A DNA stretch of 64,000 bases from DAOPZC01 sp035353175 (GTDB lineage: Bacteria > Verrucomicrobiota > Kiritimatiellia > RFP12 > UBA1067). Shown here in pieces: positions 53,901-62,470 of this stretch (the stretch's first letter is position 1; each line of letters begins with the position of its first letter). The notes under the pieces were generated by a model. It searched no databases, was not told the DNA's origin, and was given only the letters and a program-made list of their open reading frames with translations. The stretch is from assembly GCA_035353175.1 (NCBI GenBank), contig DAOPZC010000005.1, forward strand, positions 1 through 64,000, read 5' to 3'. The translations under genes were made by a program, and so were the position numbers.

Positions 53901-56900
53901 CCGCACGTACTACGAGTCGGGTCGCGACATCGGCGACGAGTACCGCTACATCATCGAGCGCCAGCAGGCGGCAAAGTATCCGGGGAACATGTTGGAGCGT
54001 CCGGGGCTCCTGCTCAATCCGTGGGCGCTGCGGACGACTGAGTCGGAGGCGGAAAAACTGGCGGAAGGGCGCGAATATGCGGGGCGGGCGGCCGGGATGG
54101 CAAAGGCCGACGGCGGCGCGGCAAATGAGCCGTTCGCTGCGGCCGCCGCCACTTCCGAGGGATATGCCTCGCTCGATTTCCTGAAGCAGCCGGCGGTGAC
54201 GCTGCTGAATCTGGTGCCGGACAAAGAGGGCAACGTCGTCGTTCCGCGCGGGGCGCTGAAAGGACTCCCCTTCCTGCGCGTGCTGGCGGTGGATCCGACG
54301 GCCACGGTGCTGAGGTGCGTTGCGCTGGAAGACACGCCGGTGGAGACGCGCGAGCTGCGGTTGTCCGACGGGTTTGACCCGAAGAAAGCGTATGCCGAGC
54401 AGAAGCTGGTCACGCCGGTACAGGCGAAGGCGGGGGTGACGGTCGGCGATGTGACCACCGCGCGGTTCGAAATCTACGACACGGTCGCCAAAGTCTACCG
54501 TCTGCTGGCGACGCTCAATCCGGACGCGACTTTCGGCGAATTTTCTTTCGTCGCGGACTGGGCCGCGCTGGAGCCCGGGGAACAGCGCCGGCTCTACTCC
54601 AAATACGCCTGCCATGAGCTCAGCTTTTTCCTGTACCGCAAAGCCCCCAAGTTTTTTGAGCAGGTGATCAGGCCGTATCTCAGGAACAAAAAAGACAAGA
54701 CCTTCATGGACCACTGGCTGCTCGGCGAGGACCTGAATGGTTATCTTGAGCCATGGCGCTTCGCGCGTCTGAACGCGGCCGAGCGCGTCCTGCTGGGCAA
54801 GCGGCTGCGCGGCCAGGAAATGTCGCTGGCGCGCGATACGCGCGAGCGCGCCGACCTGTTGCCGCCGGATATGGAGGCCTTCAACCGCCGCTTCGATACC
54901 GCCGTGCAGACCGGTGCGCTCGAGGCGGAGGCCGGCATCGCCGCAGTCCAGATCGAAGCGGTCCGCAAGGGCCGATCGGAAGAGGCGAAGCGGGAGTTGA
55001 GCGTGATGGCCGCTGCCGCACCCGCCCCGTCGGCGCCTTCCGCGTCCGTGGCGCTGGCGTTCGATGCCGTGACGGCCGCGAAATCGCCGGTAATCATGAA
55101 AAACCTTTACGGTTCGGTGCGTCAGCGCGCGGCCGATGGCAAGTCGAAACAGGGTGCCCGGTTGAAGGATGGAGCGGCCATGCTGGAGGCGGCGGATGAG
55201 GCCCAGTTCTTCGAGGAGCGGGACAAGGACAGGGCTGCGGCGCGGCGGTTTTTCCAGAAACTCGACAAAACGCAGGAATGGGCCGAGAACAATTACTGGC
55301 ATCTGCCGATCGGGAGCCAGGTCGCCGACCTCGTGAAGGTCAACGCGTTTTGGGCAGACTACGCGGCGCACGACGGAAAGACGCCGTTCCTGTCCAAGGC
55401 GTTTCCCGAGGCGGCCTCGAACTTCACCGAAATGATGCTGGCGCTGGCGGTTCTGGATGTGCCTTTCAAAGCCGCGGCGCACGGCGAGAAGATCGAAGGG
55501 GTGGGCTACGCGCTGCAGGCGGGGTCGCCGCTGGTGCTTTTCCACCGCGAGATCCGCGAGGCGGCCCGCGCCGGAGAACCGGGCGGCATGCTGGTGGCTC
55601 AGCACTTCTTCCGCGCCGACGACCGCGAACGCTTCGAAAACAGCGAGCGCTTCGACAAGCTGGTGACGGACGAGTTCTTGCCGCAGGTCGTTTACGGGGC
55701 GCAGGTGGTGCTGACCAACCCCACCGGCAACCGCCAGAAGCTGAACGTGCTGATGCAGATCCCGATGGGGGCGATGCCCGTCAGCAACGGCTTCTACACG
55801 CGCGGCGCTTATCTCGTGCTGGAGCCGTACAGCACCAAGACGCTGGAGTATTTCTTCTACTTCCCCGCCACCGGCAAATATACGCACTATCCGGTCACGC
55901 TGGCCAGCCGTGACCGCGTGGTCGGCAACGCCGCGCCCATGACCTTCAACGTCGTGGCGAAGCTGAGCAAGACGGACACCACCTCGTGGGCCTGGCTCTC
56001 GCAGAACGGGACCGAGGATGACGTCGTCGCTTTTCTCGGCGCGGCCAACCTTCACCGCATCGACCTGGAGGAAATCGCGTGGCGCATGAAGGACAAGGCG
56101 TTCTTCGCGCGGGTCACCGGGCTGCTGGAAACGCGGCACGTCTATCACGACACGCTCTGGTCTTACGGCATCCTGCACAACGCCCCGTCCGCGATCCGCG
56201 AGTACCTGAGGCACTCGCCGTTCGCCGGCCGCTGCGGGCTGTGGTTGGAGTCGCCGCTGCTGACGCTGGATCCGGTCGAGCGCTTCGACTATCAGCACCT
56301 CGAGTATGCGCCGCTGGTGAATCCGCGCGCGCATCAGGTCGGCGCGCGGCGCACGATTCTGAACGCGCCGTTCCGTGAGCACTATCAGCGGTTCATGCGG
56401 GTGCTGAGCTACAAGCCCAAACCGGACGCGGCCGACACGCTGGCCGTGGCCTATTACATGGCGCTGCAGGACCGCGTGGCGGAGGCGCTCGCGTGGTTCG
56501 GGCGCGTCGACCGCAAGGCCGTGACCGAACAGGTGCAGTGCGATTACCTCGAGGCGTATCTGGCGTTCTACAAAGGCGACACCGCGACCGCGCGGCGGCT
56601 GGCCAAGGCACACGCGGACGAACGCGTGGACCGCTGGCGCGACCGTTTCGCACAAGTGCAGGCTCTGCTCGACGAGATCGCGGGCGGCGCCGCGGGCGTG
56701 GCCGACAAGGCGAGCCGCGACCAGGCGCAGGGTGCGTTGGCCGCGACCGAGCCCGCGGTGGAGATGCAGGTCGAAGCCGGCCGCATCCGGCTCGACACGC
56801 GTAACGTCGCGGCTTGCACGCTCAATTTCTATCCCATGGACATTGAGCTGCTCTTCTCGCGCAGCCCGTTCCTGCAGGAGGGCGCGGCGCAGTTCTCCTA

Positions 56901-57324
56901 TATCCGCCCGGTGTTGAGCCTACCGCTTGCGGTTCCTGCCGGTCAGGGCGGGGTGACGCTGGATCTGCCGCCCGAGTTCAAGACCAAGAACGTGATGGTC
57001 GAGGCGCTGGGGGGCGGCGTGCGCAGGACGCAGGCCTACTACGCCAACACGCTCAAGGTGCAGATGGTCGAGAGCTACGGCCAACTCGTGGTGACGCAAG
57101 CCGAGAACGGCACGCCGGTGCCGGGCACCTATGTGAAAGTCTACGCGCGGATGGCGGGCGGCGAGGTGAGATTCCTCAAGGACGGCTACACCGATCTGCG
57201 CGGACGTTTCGACTACGTGTCGCTCAACACCAACGAGCTGGAGGCCGCCGAACGGCTCGCGGTGCTGGTGCTGAGCGACGCGTTCGGCGCCGTGGTGCGC
57301 GAGGCGCCGCCGCCCAAGAGGTGA
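50998..57324 (+). CDS. Giant secreted protein, alpha-2-macroglobulin-like in layout, function unknown
   Basis: A 2108-residue protein with a signal peptide (about 1-18) and an AAGGAG ribosome site. The N-terminal ~400 residues are helical. Then come many beta-sandwich domains, including MG2-like segments (VKVYEINTFNYYRETG, RGVYVVELIGNG) and two carboxypeptidase-regulatory-like turns (GLPAGDYSLWLKD; NGTPVPGTYVKVYARM). A helical block with an Ala-rich linker lies near 1330-1440. No thioester CGEQ is present, so it is not a typical A2M trap. I do not recognise a named family. It may be a cell-surface or adhesion protein, or a secreted protein that senses or remodels large substrates. It takes up 6.3 kb alone. 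Confidence 0.8.
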   Translation: MRTRVFFCFLLACNGIAQEIGYVETFSLADDREAALRELVPGTDDDYYFHALQAQNTGARQRFLEVMNRWQRDRDGQLTGSARELLNRQALLDYGAEPQATLDYLKRELGLTFAHSRKTGERLSNAPSAFDNAAIGPEALLRRALRDPRTLGALSEEGLAFVAKAKLTDEQRRNLLSRLSRPDGPNLVDLVAADLNSRDSGGFGQHAIHGMMTLSQLDALLKKLPGLRSQTAFVNAYLAKLVPENEVDLETDAAAREAYYERVWSFVKTLDPVHNSLKANVLYNRLRHDQRKGVYDPERFMEYVKLPRDVYYLRPEIRERLQRGDYLARLDENFRLISLPPVVNEEPLVRSYLLRFFREAAGYTEYQPYIRDDFLKPLFAEAKIVNGIGDPQQWVPLLTPDAYRRLKERVDIDFAEDNPDVIGAGDDVKFEAFVKNVPALLVKVYEINTFNYYRETGQPLNLAVNLDGLVASVSRRADYGEPPERRVARTFEFPEIKARGVYVVELIGNGKSSRALVQKGRLNVVQEVTAAGHAFTVLDENGKRVTDASGWLGGREFAAEKDGRILVPFSTAPKSERIVIRQGGFATLVRFDHRAENYALSAGVYVDREALVRREKALIALRPVLRVNGRPASLKLLEEVRLAVRSTDLQGIVTSKEFSDVALREDAETVQEILVPECAVALTVTLKAKIQNLSLNQKQELGDGASFALNGIERTAKTQALHVGQSSAGFYADLRGKNGEPLAGEPVHAEFLHRYFLDNGAEYVRTELKTDGRGRVQLGALDGIAFVRLSAAVGAECEWRPQRDACAYPAAVHGKAGATLRLPVMRTAADADGAASLLEMRRGQFVRDWREALAVKDGFLELRGLPAGDYSLWLKDARREVAVSVTQGEERDGYVVSPRRALELPRLAPLNVSAVAAGQDNVEIRLANATPFARVHLFATRYLPAYDVFGRLGFSGAAGLARQPWQPVRTYYESGRDIGDEYRYIIERQQAAKYPGNMLERPGLLLNPWALRTTESEAEKLAEGREYAGRAAGMAKADGGAANEPFAAAAATSEGYASLDFLKQPAVTLLNLVPDKEGNVVVPRGALKGLPFLRVLAVDPTATVLRCVALEDTPVETRELRLSDGFDPKKAYAEQKLVTPVQAKAGVTVGDVTTARFEIYDTVAKVYRLLATLNPDATFGEFSFVADWAALEPGEQRRLYSKYACHELSFFLYRKAPKFFEQVIRPYLRNKKDKTFMDHWLLGEDLNGYLEPWRFARLNAAERVLLGKRLRGQEMSLARDTRERADLLPPDMEAFNRRFDTAVQTGALEAEAGIAAVQIEAVRKGRSEEAKRELSVMAAAAPAPSAPSASVALAFDAVTAAKSPVIMKNLYGSVRQRAADGKSKQGARLKDGAAMLEAADEAQFFEERDKDRAAARRFFQKLDKTQEWAENNYWHLPIGSQVADLVKVNAFWADYAAHDGKTPFLSKAFPEAASNFTEMMLALAVLDVPFKAAAHGEKIEGVGYALQAGSPLVLFHREIREAARAGEPGGMLVAQHFFRADDRERFENSERFDKLVTDEFLPQVVYGAQVVLTNPTGNRQKLNVLMQIPMGAMPVSNGFYTRGAYLVLEPYSTKTLEYFFYFPATGKYTHYPVTLASRDRVVGNAAPMTFNVVAKLSKTDTTSWAWLSQNGTEDDVVAFLGAANLHRIDLEEIAWRMKDKAFFARVTGLLETRHVYHDTLWSYGILHNAPSAIREYLRHSPFAGRCGLWLESPLLTLDPVERFDYQHLEYAPLVNPRAHQVGARRTILNAPFREHYQRFMRVLSYKPKPDAADTLAVAYYMALQDRVAEALAWFGRVDRKAVTEQVQCDYLEAYLAFYKGDTATARRLAKAHADERVDRWRDRFAQVQALLDEIAGGAAGVADKASRDQAQGALAATEPAVEMQVEAGRIRLDTRNVAACTLNFYPMDIELLFSRSPFLQEGAAQFSYIRPVLSLPLAVPAGQGGVTLDLPPEFKTKNVMVEALGGGVRRTQAYYANTLKVQMVESYGQLVVTQAENGTPVPGTYVKVYARMAGGEVRFLKDGYTDLRGRFDYVSLNTNELEAAERLAVLVLSDAFGAVVREAPPPKR

Positions 57325-57392
57325 GGCCGCAGCATGAAACGTGTCAACGAGCTGCGACGTGCCGCCGGAATGGTTCTGCTGGGCGTTCCGGC

Positions 57393-58442
57393 TTATTCGG
57401 GTTTCCGCAAGGAGTGGCCGGGGCCGGCGGCGAGGTCGCGCCCGAGCGCCGCGAGCCGCCCGCGGACGCACATGGCGCAGGCCGCGCCGTCCTCGTCCAC
57501 GCACGGCTTGTTCGGGTAAAGTTGGTACATGCGGCGATACTTTCCGGGCGTGATGTTCGGCATGAACACGTTGGCGCCGCGCACGAGGACGTGGTTGCGG
57601 CCTTCGGGCTCGAGGGCGTCGAAGGCGGTGGTGGCGGGGATATGCGCGGTTGGGTTGAGAAGTCGCAAGAGCGCGATGGTCTTGTAGTAGACGTTGCGGT
57701 CTTCGAGCAGCGGTTTCTCGGCGAGCGGCGTGTCCGGGTGGGACAGGAAGGGGCCGCAGCCGATCATGTCGAGCTTCAGACGGGTGGCGAACAGGATGTC
57801 GTTCGCGATCATCTCGGGCGTGGAGCCGGGCAGGCCGATCATGAAGCCGCTGCCGACCTGGTAGCCGAGCTCGCGCAGATCCGTCAGGCATTGGACGCGG
57901 TGCTCGAACGATTCGTCCGGGTGGATCGCGGAGAAAAGCGCGTTTGAGGTGGTTTCAAAGCGGAGCAAGTAGCGGTCGCACCCCGCGGCCTTCAGCTGCG
58001 CGAGTTCGCTGCGCGTCCGCACGCCGACCGAGAGCGTGACGGCCAGGTCCGTTTCGCGTTTGACGCGGCGCAGGATGCCGCTGAGGACGTCGGCCGTGAA
58101 AAAGGGGTCTTCGCCGGACTGCAACACCACCGTGCCGCAGCCCCAGAGTTTGGCGTTCTTGGCCGTCTCGATGATCTCGTCCTCGCTCATCCGGTAGCGG
58201 CCGATGCGGGTGTTGTCGCAGCGGATGCCGCAGTACCAGCAATTGTTTTTGCAGATGTTGGAGAACTCGATGATGCCGCGGATATATACCGCTTCGCCCA
58301 TGGTCTTGCTGCGGAGGCTGTCGGCGGCCGCGTAGATCAGGTCACAGGCTTTGCCTTGTGCCTTGAGCAGCGTGGCGAGCTCTGCGGCGGTGAGGCTTTC
58401 GCCGTTCTGGAGGCGTGACAGTAATTCTGGGATGGCTTTCAT
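57393..58442 (-). CDS. hydE: [FeFe] hydrogenase H-cluster radical SAM maturase HydE
   Basis: A 349-residue radical SAM enzyme that helps build the dinuclear subcluster of [FeFe] hydrogenase. The radical SAM cluster motif is C64-x3-C68-x2-C71 (SNICKNNCWYCGIR). The SAM motifs VLQSGEDP and GSGFMIGLPG and a C-terminal CxxxxxxxCxxC site (CVDEDGAACAMC) match HydE rather than PylB. HydF, HydG and the hydrogenase are not in the window, so the rest of the maturation system must be elsewhere. Convergent with the giant gene, 68 bases apart. Presence implies hydrogen metabolism, fitting an anaerobe. Confidence 0.9.
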   Translation of the reverse strand: MKAIPELLSRLQNGESLTAAELATLLKAQGKACDLIYAAADSLRSKTMGEAVYIRGIIEFSNICKNNCWYCGIRCDNTRIGRYRMSEDEIIETAKNAKLWGCGTVVLQSGEDPFFTADVLSGILRRVKRETDLAVTLSVGVRTRSELAQLKAAGCDRYLLRFETTSNALFSAIHPDESFEHRVQCLTDLRELGYQVGSGFMIGLPGSTPEMIANDILFATRLKLDMIGCGPFLSHPDTPLAEKPLLEDRNVYYKTIALLRLLNPTAHIPATTAFDALEPEGRNHVLVRGANVFMPNITPGKYRRMYQLYPNKPCVDEDGAACAMCVRGRLAALGRDLAAGPGHSLRKPE

Positions 58443-58986
58443 CGCGCAACATGTCCTTTAAAAACTAGTATCATACTCGATTTAGGACGCCGCGTGAAGA
58501 CGGAGAAACCCGAAAAACAAGGCCGACGCATCTTAAACTTGATTCATTGAATCAGACTTGCGTTTGTGGGACGGATTAAGATTACGCTTCAGGCCTCTTC
58601 GTAATCTTAATCATGCTCGTAATCATCATCCGTCAAGCCGGCTCTCGCGGCCCTTTGACTCACAAACTTATGACACATGCAAAGTGAGATCAATTGGACA
58701 CTATTGCGGGTGAAATGCCGTGCAGGCAAGAATTTAGATGCGTCGTCCCCTGACCCGGAAAAGGGAATTATACTGGAAAAGGATAGCCGCCCACCCATCT
58801 GAGCGAATTTGGTTTGTTTTCGCAAGGTTAAGTGACCCGAGTATGCCTTGTATCCTCCCGATAAAACCAGCGCCTTGGCGGCGTAAGGCTGGGACTCCCA
58901 CAGCGGAGATAGCGGTGAAACGCTGTGCATCTGATATGAACTGTGTGTCGGGCATGTGATCGTCCTCCGTGCGCCAGTTCTTTCAT
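58443..58986. other. 544-base non-coding stretch with inverted repeat
   Basis: No gene is supported. A perfect 13-base inverted repeat, GATTAAGATTACG (58574-58586) and CGTAATCTTAATC (58600-58612), with a 13-base loop, is followed by partial extra copies of CGTAATC. It separates the hydE region from the low-GC three-gene island. Two frames of 73-107 codons exist on the minus strand but lack ribosome sites and family-like sequence. Confidence 0.5.
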
Positions 58987-59481
58987 TTAGTCACAGCTGC
59001 GTGAGTGTAAATAGGTCCAGACCTTACCAGTATCGTCGGCTGGGTGGACTGGCCCGACGCCGTAGCCCTCGATGGGAAAGCCGTGGAAATTTGTTCGCTC
59101 CAGAAACTCCATGTAACGGGCTTCTGTTATGGGACGGTCAAACACGTCCGTGTGGACGATGAAGCCGGGGTGGCTTTGCCAATCGTCGGAGTGGTGGATC
59201 CATTTGGCAACAACCGCCTTTTCAAGTTCTGAGATGCTCGTGGCCCAGCGGCCTTCTGTAACGTCAAGTTTTGCCTGTTCGATCAACGCCTTAACAACTT
59301 CCAACTCAAGAAGCGCATCGAGATAGTAGTCCTGTGGGAGGGTGATGGTGTATTCGAAACCGCACGGCTCGTGGTCGGCGGTGAGTGCCTGGACATGGAC
59401 AACGCCTGACTCTGAAGTGATTTGACTGAAGTAGACTGTTCCTGAGTGGTTGAAGGGCAGAGTTATTTGGATTGAGTGCAT
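58987..59481 (-). CDS. Hypothetical protein, third gene of the low-GC island
   Basis: A 164-residue soluble protein with AGGAAG nine bases before the ATG. An N-terminal beta-rich part (QITLPFNHSGTVYFSQI) is followed by helices with a VKALIEQAKLDVTEGRWATSI segment and a C-terminal part rich in His, Gly and Pro (IHHSDDWQSHPGFIVHTDVF). No signal peptide, membrane segment or known motif. It starts 25 bases after the alpha/beta hydrolase gene, so it is probably co-expressed. It could be an immunity or accessory protein of the island, but that is speculation. Lower GC than the chromosome. Confidence 0.65.
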   Translation of the reverse strand: MHSIQITLPFNHSGTVYFSQITSESGVVHVQALTADHEPCGFEYTITLPQDYYLDALLELEVVKALIEQAKLDVTEGRWATSISELEKAVVAKWIHHSDDWQSHPGFIVHTDVFDRPITEARYMEFLERTNFHGFPIEGYGVGPVHPADDTGKVWTYLHSRSCD

Positions 59482-59506
59482 TAGGCAATCTTCCTATGTC
59501 GCTCTT

Positions 59507-60943
59507 CTAAGCCTTTGTAATTGTCACGTATTTTGTCTTTCGGTCAACACGAAGCTCAACCATTGTGGTGTTGTTTTCAAACAGGAAGCTATCAGGGGTA
59601 GCACCTGTGGAACTTTGAGAGTCGTAAACCACAACGACTTGCTTTCGACTTATGGCGTACGTGATGCCACGGTCGACCTCGGGGACATCGATCCACATCA
59701 CTACGAGATAATGTCCAAGTTTAGCCTGTGCCTCATCGAGCACAGATCTTGCATCAGAAACCTTGAAGATAGCCTGCCTGTAACTTGGATCTTGAGTATT
59801 ACGGTGGAAATTATCAGTGAAGCATTTTTCCCACTTATCGCTTAGCTCATGCTCCACATCGGTCAAATCTGACTCATCAAATATGGTTTCTTTGTAAGTA
59901 GCACCCTTCCTTTCGCCTGCCACGATCCCAAAAGTGATATAGTAATCCATGATCGGTTTGTTAAAGTCATCAAGCGCCCTGAAAACAAATTGTTGGTAAC
60001 GCTGGTGCAGATTATTCGCATACACTTCTTCTGTTTTATCCCGTAAATATGCGACCCACTCAACGAATGCGGCCTCGGTCTTTGTTGTTAGAGCGCGAGA
60101 AATGGAGTTTAGAACACTATGATACGGGTGGCCCTTGTTTCCCAGTTTGTAATCGGGATGGTTTACAATGGTTGAATGGTTCAGCCCTGGAAGGATGCCG
60201 AATGCGACATCGAGCGAACTGTCTGACGTGAAAACTTTGAGTTGAGAATATGCCTCGTGATAACCCGGAAGTGGACAGAAATCCAATATATACTTTCGCA
60301 CATCGAGCGATGTGCCGGGAATGACAACAACGCCATCCGTGCCGTCTTTCGAGATCAGACTTAGCAAGCCATCATAGCCATCCGCTCCGACTAGGATTGT
60401 CACTTGAATCCTGCTGCGACCGTAAAAGTGTGTTTCTGAGAGGAGATCTTGTTCCGCCAGCCACCAAAGATAAGGGCTGCCTAGTTCAAGTCCCAACAAC
60501 AAGTTCGTCCCAACTTCGCCAAAGTGTTTTAGATCCTTTTGCCCTTTTCCGATGCGACCAAAGAAGGAGCGCCCACGATGGGCAAGCGTTGACCCAAAGT
60601 TTGCTGGTGCGAGCATGATGATCCGTTTTACAGGGCATGTCCCCACCTTGTTTCTGTAGAAATGACTAATCCAATGCCTAACGACAAGCCCGCCGGTTGA
60701 ATGGACAATCAGATTAAGCTCGTCTGATGTTTCCCCATTTGCGGCAATCAAGCTACGCTTTATCATTTGATCGTTGAACCCGTCAACAATATCATTAAAG
60801 GTAACGCTGTCTTCAAGTGACTGGTAGTCTGCAAAATAGATTTCGTCAACAAGCGAACCAAATCCTACCAAGTACTCTTTTATGGAGTGAAATGACTCGG
60901 AGGTGTCACTCCAACCATGGACAATAACGGTTTTAGTACTCAT
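59507..60943 (-). CDS. Alpha/beta-hydrolase (lipase/esterase-like) with unknown C-terminal domain
   Basis: A 478-residue protein. Residues about 1-290 form an alpha/beta-hydrolase of the DUF676/PGAP1-lipase kind: VIVHGWSD oxyanion strand, nucleophile Ser82 in VHSTGG, Asp203 in KDGTDGVVVIP and His256 in GLNHSTIV, so the triad is complete. The last ~190 residues have no known motif (TKTEAAFVEWV... VELRVDRKTKYVTITKA). There is no signal peptide, so it acts in the cytoplasm or is delivered by other means. I chose the ATG at 60943; a TTG at 60958 directly abuts the upstream stop. Middle gene of the tRNA-flanked island. Confidence 0.72.
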   Translation of the reverse strand: MSTKTVIVHGWSDTSESFHSIKEYLVGFGSLVDEIYFADYQSLEDSVTFNDIVDGFNDQMIKRSLIAANGETSDELNLIVHSTGGLVVRHWISHFYRNKVGTCPVKRIIMLAPANFGSTLAHRGRSFFGRIGKGQKDLKHFGEVGTNLLLGLELGSPYLWWLAEQDLLSETHFYGRSRIQVTILVGADGYDGLLSLISKDGTDGVVVIPGTSLDVRKYILDFCPLPGYHEAYSQLKVFTSDSSLDVAFGILPGLNHSTIVNHPDYKLGNKGHPYHSVLNSISRALTTKTEAAFVEWVAYLRDKTEEVYANNLHQRYQQFVFRALDDFNKPIMDYYITFGIVAGERKGATYKETIFDESDLTDVEHELSDKWEKCFTDNFHRNTQDPSYRQAIFKVSDARSVLDEAQAKLGHYLVVMWIDVPEVDRGITYAISRKQVVVVYDSQSSTGATPDSFLFENNTTMVELRVDRKTKYVTITKA

Positions 60944-60958
60944 TTTGATGTCTTTCAA

Positions 60959-62158
60959 TTAGCTGTTCACAGGACAAACATGTTCTTTAGGCAATGCGGT
61001 CGCAACGTAAGAAAGGATGGGGGCGTTGGTCGGCGGATTCCGCGCATGAAGTCGGCTTTCGAGAATAAACGTGCTAGGCATAACCGTTTTGAATGGCATG
61101 CCGGTGCCGACGTCGAAATCAATGTCGATATCGCCTGTGGCGATGATTGCATCGAGGTAGGATTTGACCCTGTCCGGAGACACTTTCGTCGCAAAAGGTG
61201 CGATAAATGAGTCGAGCATGCCGGTGGTTCTGGCAAAACGCAGAAGGTCCACCAAGTTAAATTCCGGGCAGTACAAATCGAACGTGGATTGAATGAGACG
61301 TGCCGGGGTATAGAAGCGGACGGGCAGCATATTAATTCCCTCAAGATCGTCATCCGAATAATCAATAAGCCCGGACCAGTTCTTTTCAAACGCCTCTGTC
61401 ATGCCAAGCTCACGGACCACTGAGCGAGTCAAAGGGTAATTCAGGGCAAGAGAGACCGCTTGGCATGACCATTGGACACAGTTTACGGGGGGCAAGCCTG
61501 TCTCCGAGTTTGGGGCGCGTGCAATTAGCTTGCGAGCTATATTGGCAAGATCCGAAACGGTGGTAAAATCGACCGGGTCGATTTCAAGGTTTAAAGGAAA
61601 TGTGTGCTTGTTGAAGATTTTGATCCATTTAAGAATTTCGCGTTTTTGTCTTGTTTGGCGGTCGACAGTCAGCCATGGCAGGTCGAGACGGAAAATGTGC
61701 ATGATGTATTCTTGCGGCCGGTTGTCGTGGAATAGATGGAAGGGCCGATCTCCAAACATCTCGTGCCAAGGTGCTATTTGGCGAGCCTCGCCTGCCGCAT
61801 TGATGAAAGTGGCTTCGGAATGCATGCCCCGTTGCCTAAATAGATGCTTGGTGTTTAAAAGGCCTGCCGGTGTTAGAGAGATGTCTGGCGCAGAAAGGGG
61901 GTTATAGACATAGGTTAGGAAGCCGCAATTGTCGACGATGTCGTTAACTTCTCGGATTCCGTTGCCGTACGGCACGATCTTGATGTAGTGGCTTTCGACC
62001 CCGTCCCTTACGGAAACCGGGCAGAGGTCATTGATATGCCGAGTTTTGCTGTTAACGGAAATCGGTGATGTGCAGAATTGATCCAAAGAGGTCGCACCAC
62101 CGTATCGTGGGGCAAAGCTTGGCCAATTGATATTCCAGTTTCCTGTGAGTGAGATCAT
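60959..62158 (-). CDS. Unknown protein, first gene of the low-GC island
   Basis: A 399-residue soluble protein with no signal peptide or recognised domain. A possible active-site-like segment is VNCVQWSCQAVSLAL with Cys227 and Cys232, similar in spacing to some cysteine-peptidase helices, but no matching His/Asp can be shown. N-terminal region is aromatic-rich (WNINWPSFAPRYGG), and it ends in CPVNS. AAAGGGG lies 9 bases before the ATG and a promoter at 62204-62232. Its stop is 15 bases before the hydrolase start, so the pair is likely one transcript. Distinctly lower GC than most of the window. Confidence 0.65.
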   Translation of the reverse strand: MISLTGNWNINWPSFAPRYGGATSLDQFCTSPISVNSKTRHINDLCPVSVRDGVESHYIKIVPYGNGIREVNDIVDNCGFLTYVYNPLSAPDISLTPAGLLNTKHLFRQRGMHSEATFINAAGEARQIAPWHEMFGDRPFHLFHDNRPQEYIMHIFRLDLPWLTVDRQTRQKREILKWIKIFNKHTFPLNLEIDPVDFTTVSDLANIARKLIARAPNSETGLPPVNCVQWSCQAVSLALNYPLTRSVVRELGMTEAFEKNWSGLIDYSDDDLEGINMLPVRFYTPARLIQSTFDLYCPEFNLVDLLRFARTTGMLDSFIAPFATKVSPDRVKSYLDAIIATGDIDIDFDVGTGMPFKTVMPSTFILESRLHARNPPTNAPILSYVATALPKEHVCPVNS

Positions 62159-62203
62159 GGATTAACGCCCCTTTCGCAAATGTAACAACCATTAAAAGCA
62201 TAA

Positions 62204-62232
62204 AAAATATTAGATTAATTGGTCTTAAGCAA
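62204..62232 (-). promoter_or_regulatory. Putative promoter of the three-gene island
   Basis: On the minus strand: TTGCTT (62232-62227), 17-base spacer, TATTTT (62209-62204), about 45 bases before the ATG at 62158. Confidence 0.5.
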
Positions 62233-62418
62233 GTATAAACATAAATAAATGGCGAAAAATTAAAATGACTTGGGCGCGGATGGGAAAAGGAAACATAGAT
62301 GACTGCGGGTTCGCGATTTTTCGTGGCAACCGTTGCGTCCCTCCAGCCATGTCTGAACGCCTGTGGATCTAGGAACGATGGCGCCGTAGAACAGGACTTC
62401 TGACGCCTGTTGAAAAGC

Positions 62419-62461
62419 AAAAACCCCGTAAAATCAGGCGTTTATGCGAGTTTCACGGGGT
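62419..62461 (-). terminator. Terminator of the tRNA transcript
   Basis: On the minus strand: ACCCCGT..AAA paired with its complement across a ~17-base loop, then five T residues. It begins 10 bases after the tRNA-Leu CCA end. Confidence 0.75.
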
Positions 62462-62470
62462 CTTTTCAGA

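Larger units (their letters stand above)
62159..62470. other. 312-base region between island and tRNA genes
   Basis: Contains the island promoter and the tRNA terminator (62419-62461). A short inverted repeat AACAGG/CCTGTT spans 62390-62411. AT-rich near 62160-62260. No gene is supported. Confidence 0.5.

Noticed and set aside
53299..56655. 1118-codon open frame antisense to the giant secreted protein gene
   Set aside because: It is a GC-rich shadow: Arg/His/Pro-rich, no signal or domain, no ribosome site, and the plus-strand gene is complete with normal composition.
57334..57519. Short frame (MKRVNELRRAAG...) after the giant gene
   Set aside because: It runs antisense into the 3' end of hydE and loses protein-like character after about 30 codons; there is no ribosome site.
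58607..58955. Two minus-strand frames of 73 and 107 codons
   Set aside because: No Shine-Dalgarno, overlap each other in different frames, and no family-like sequence.
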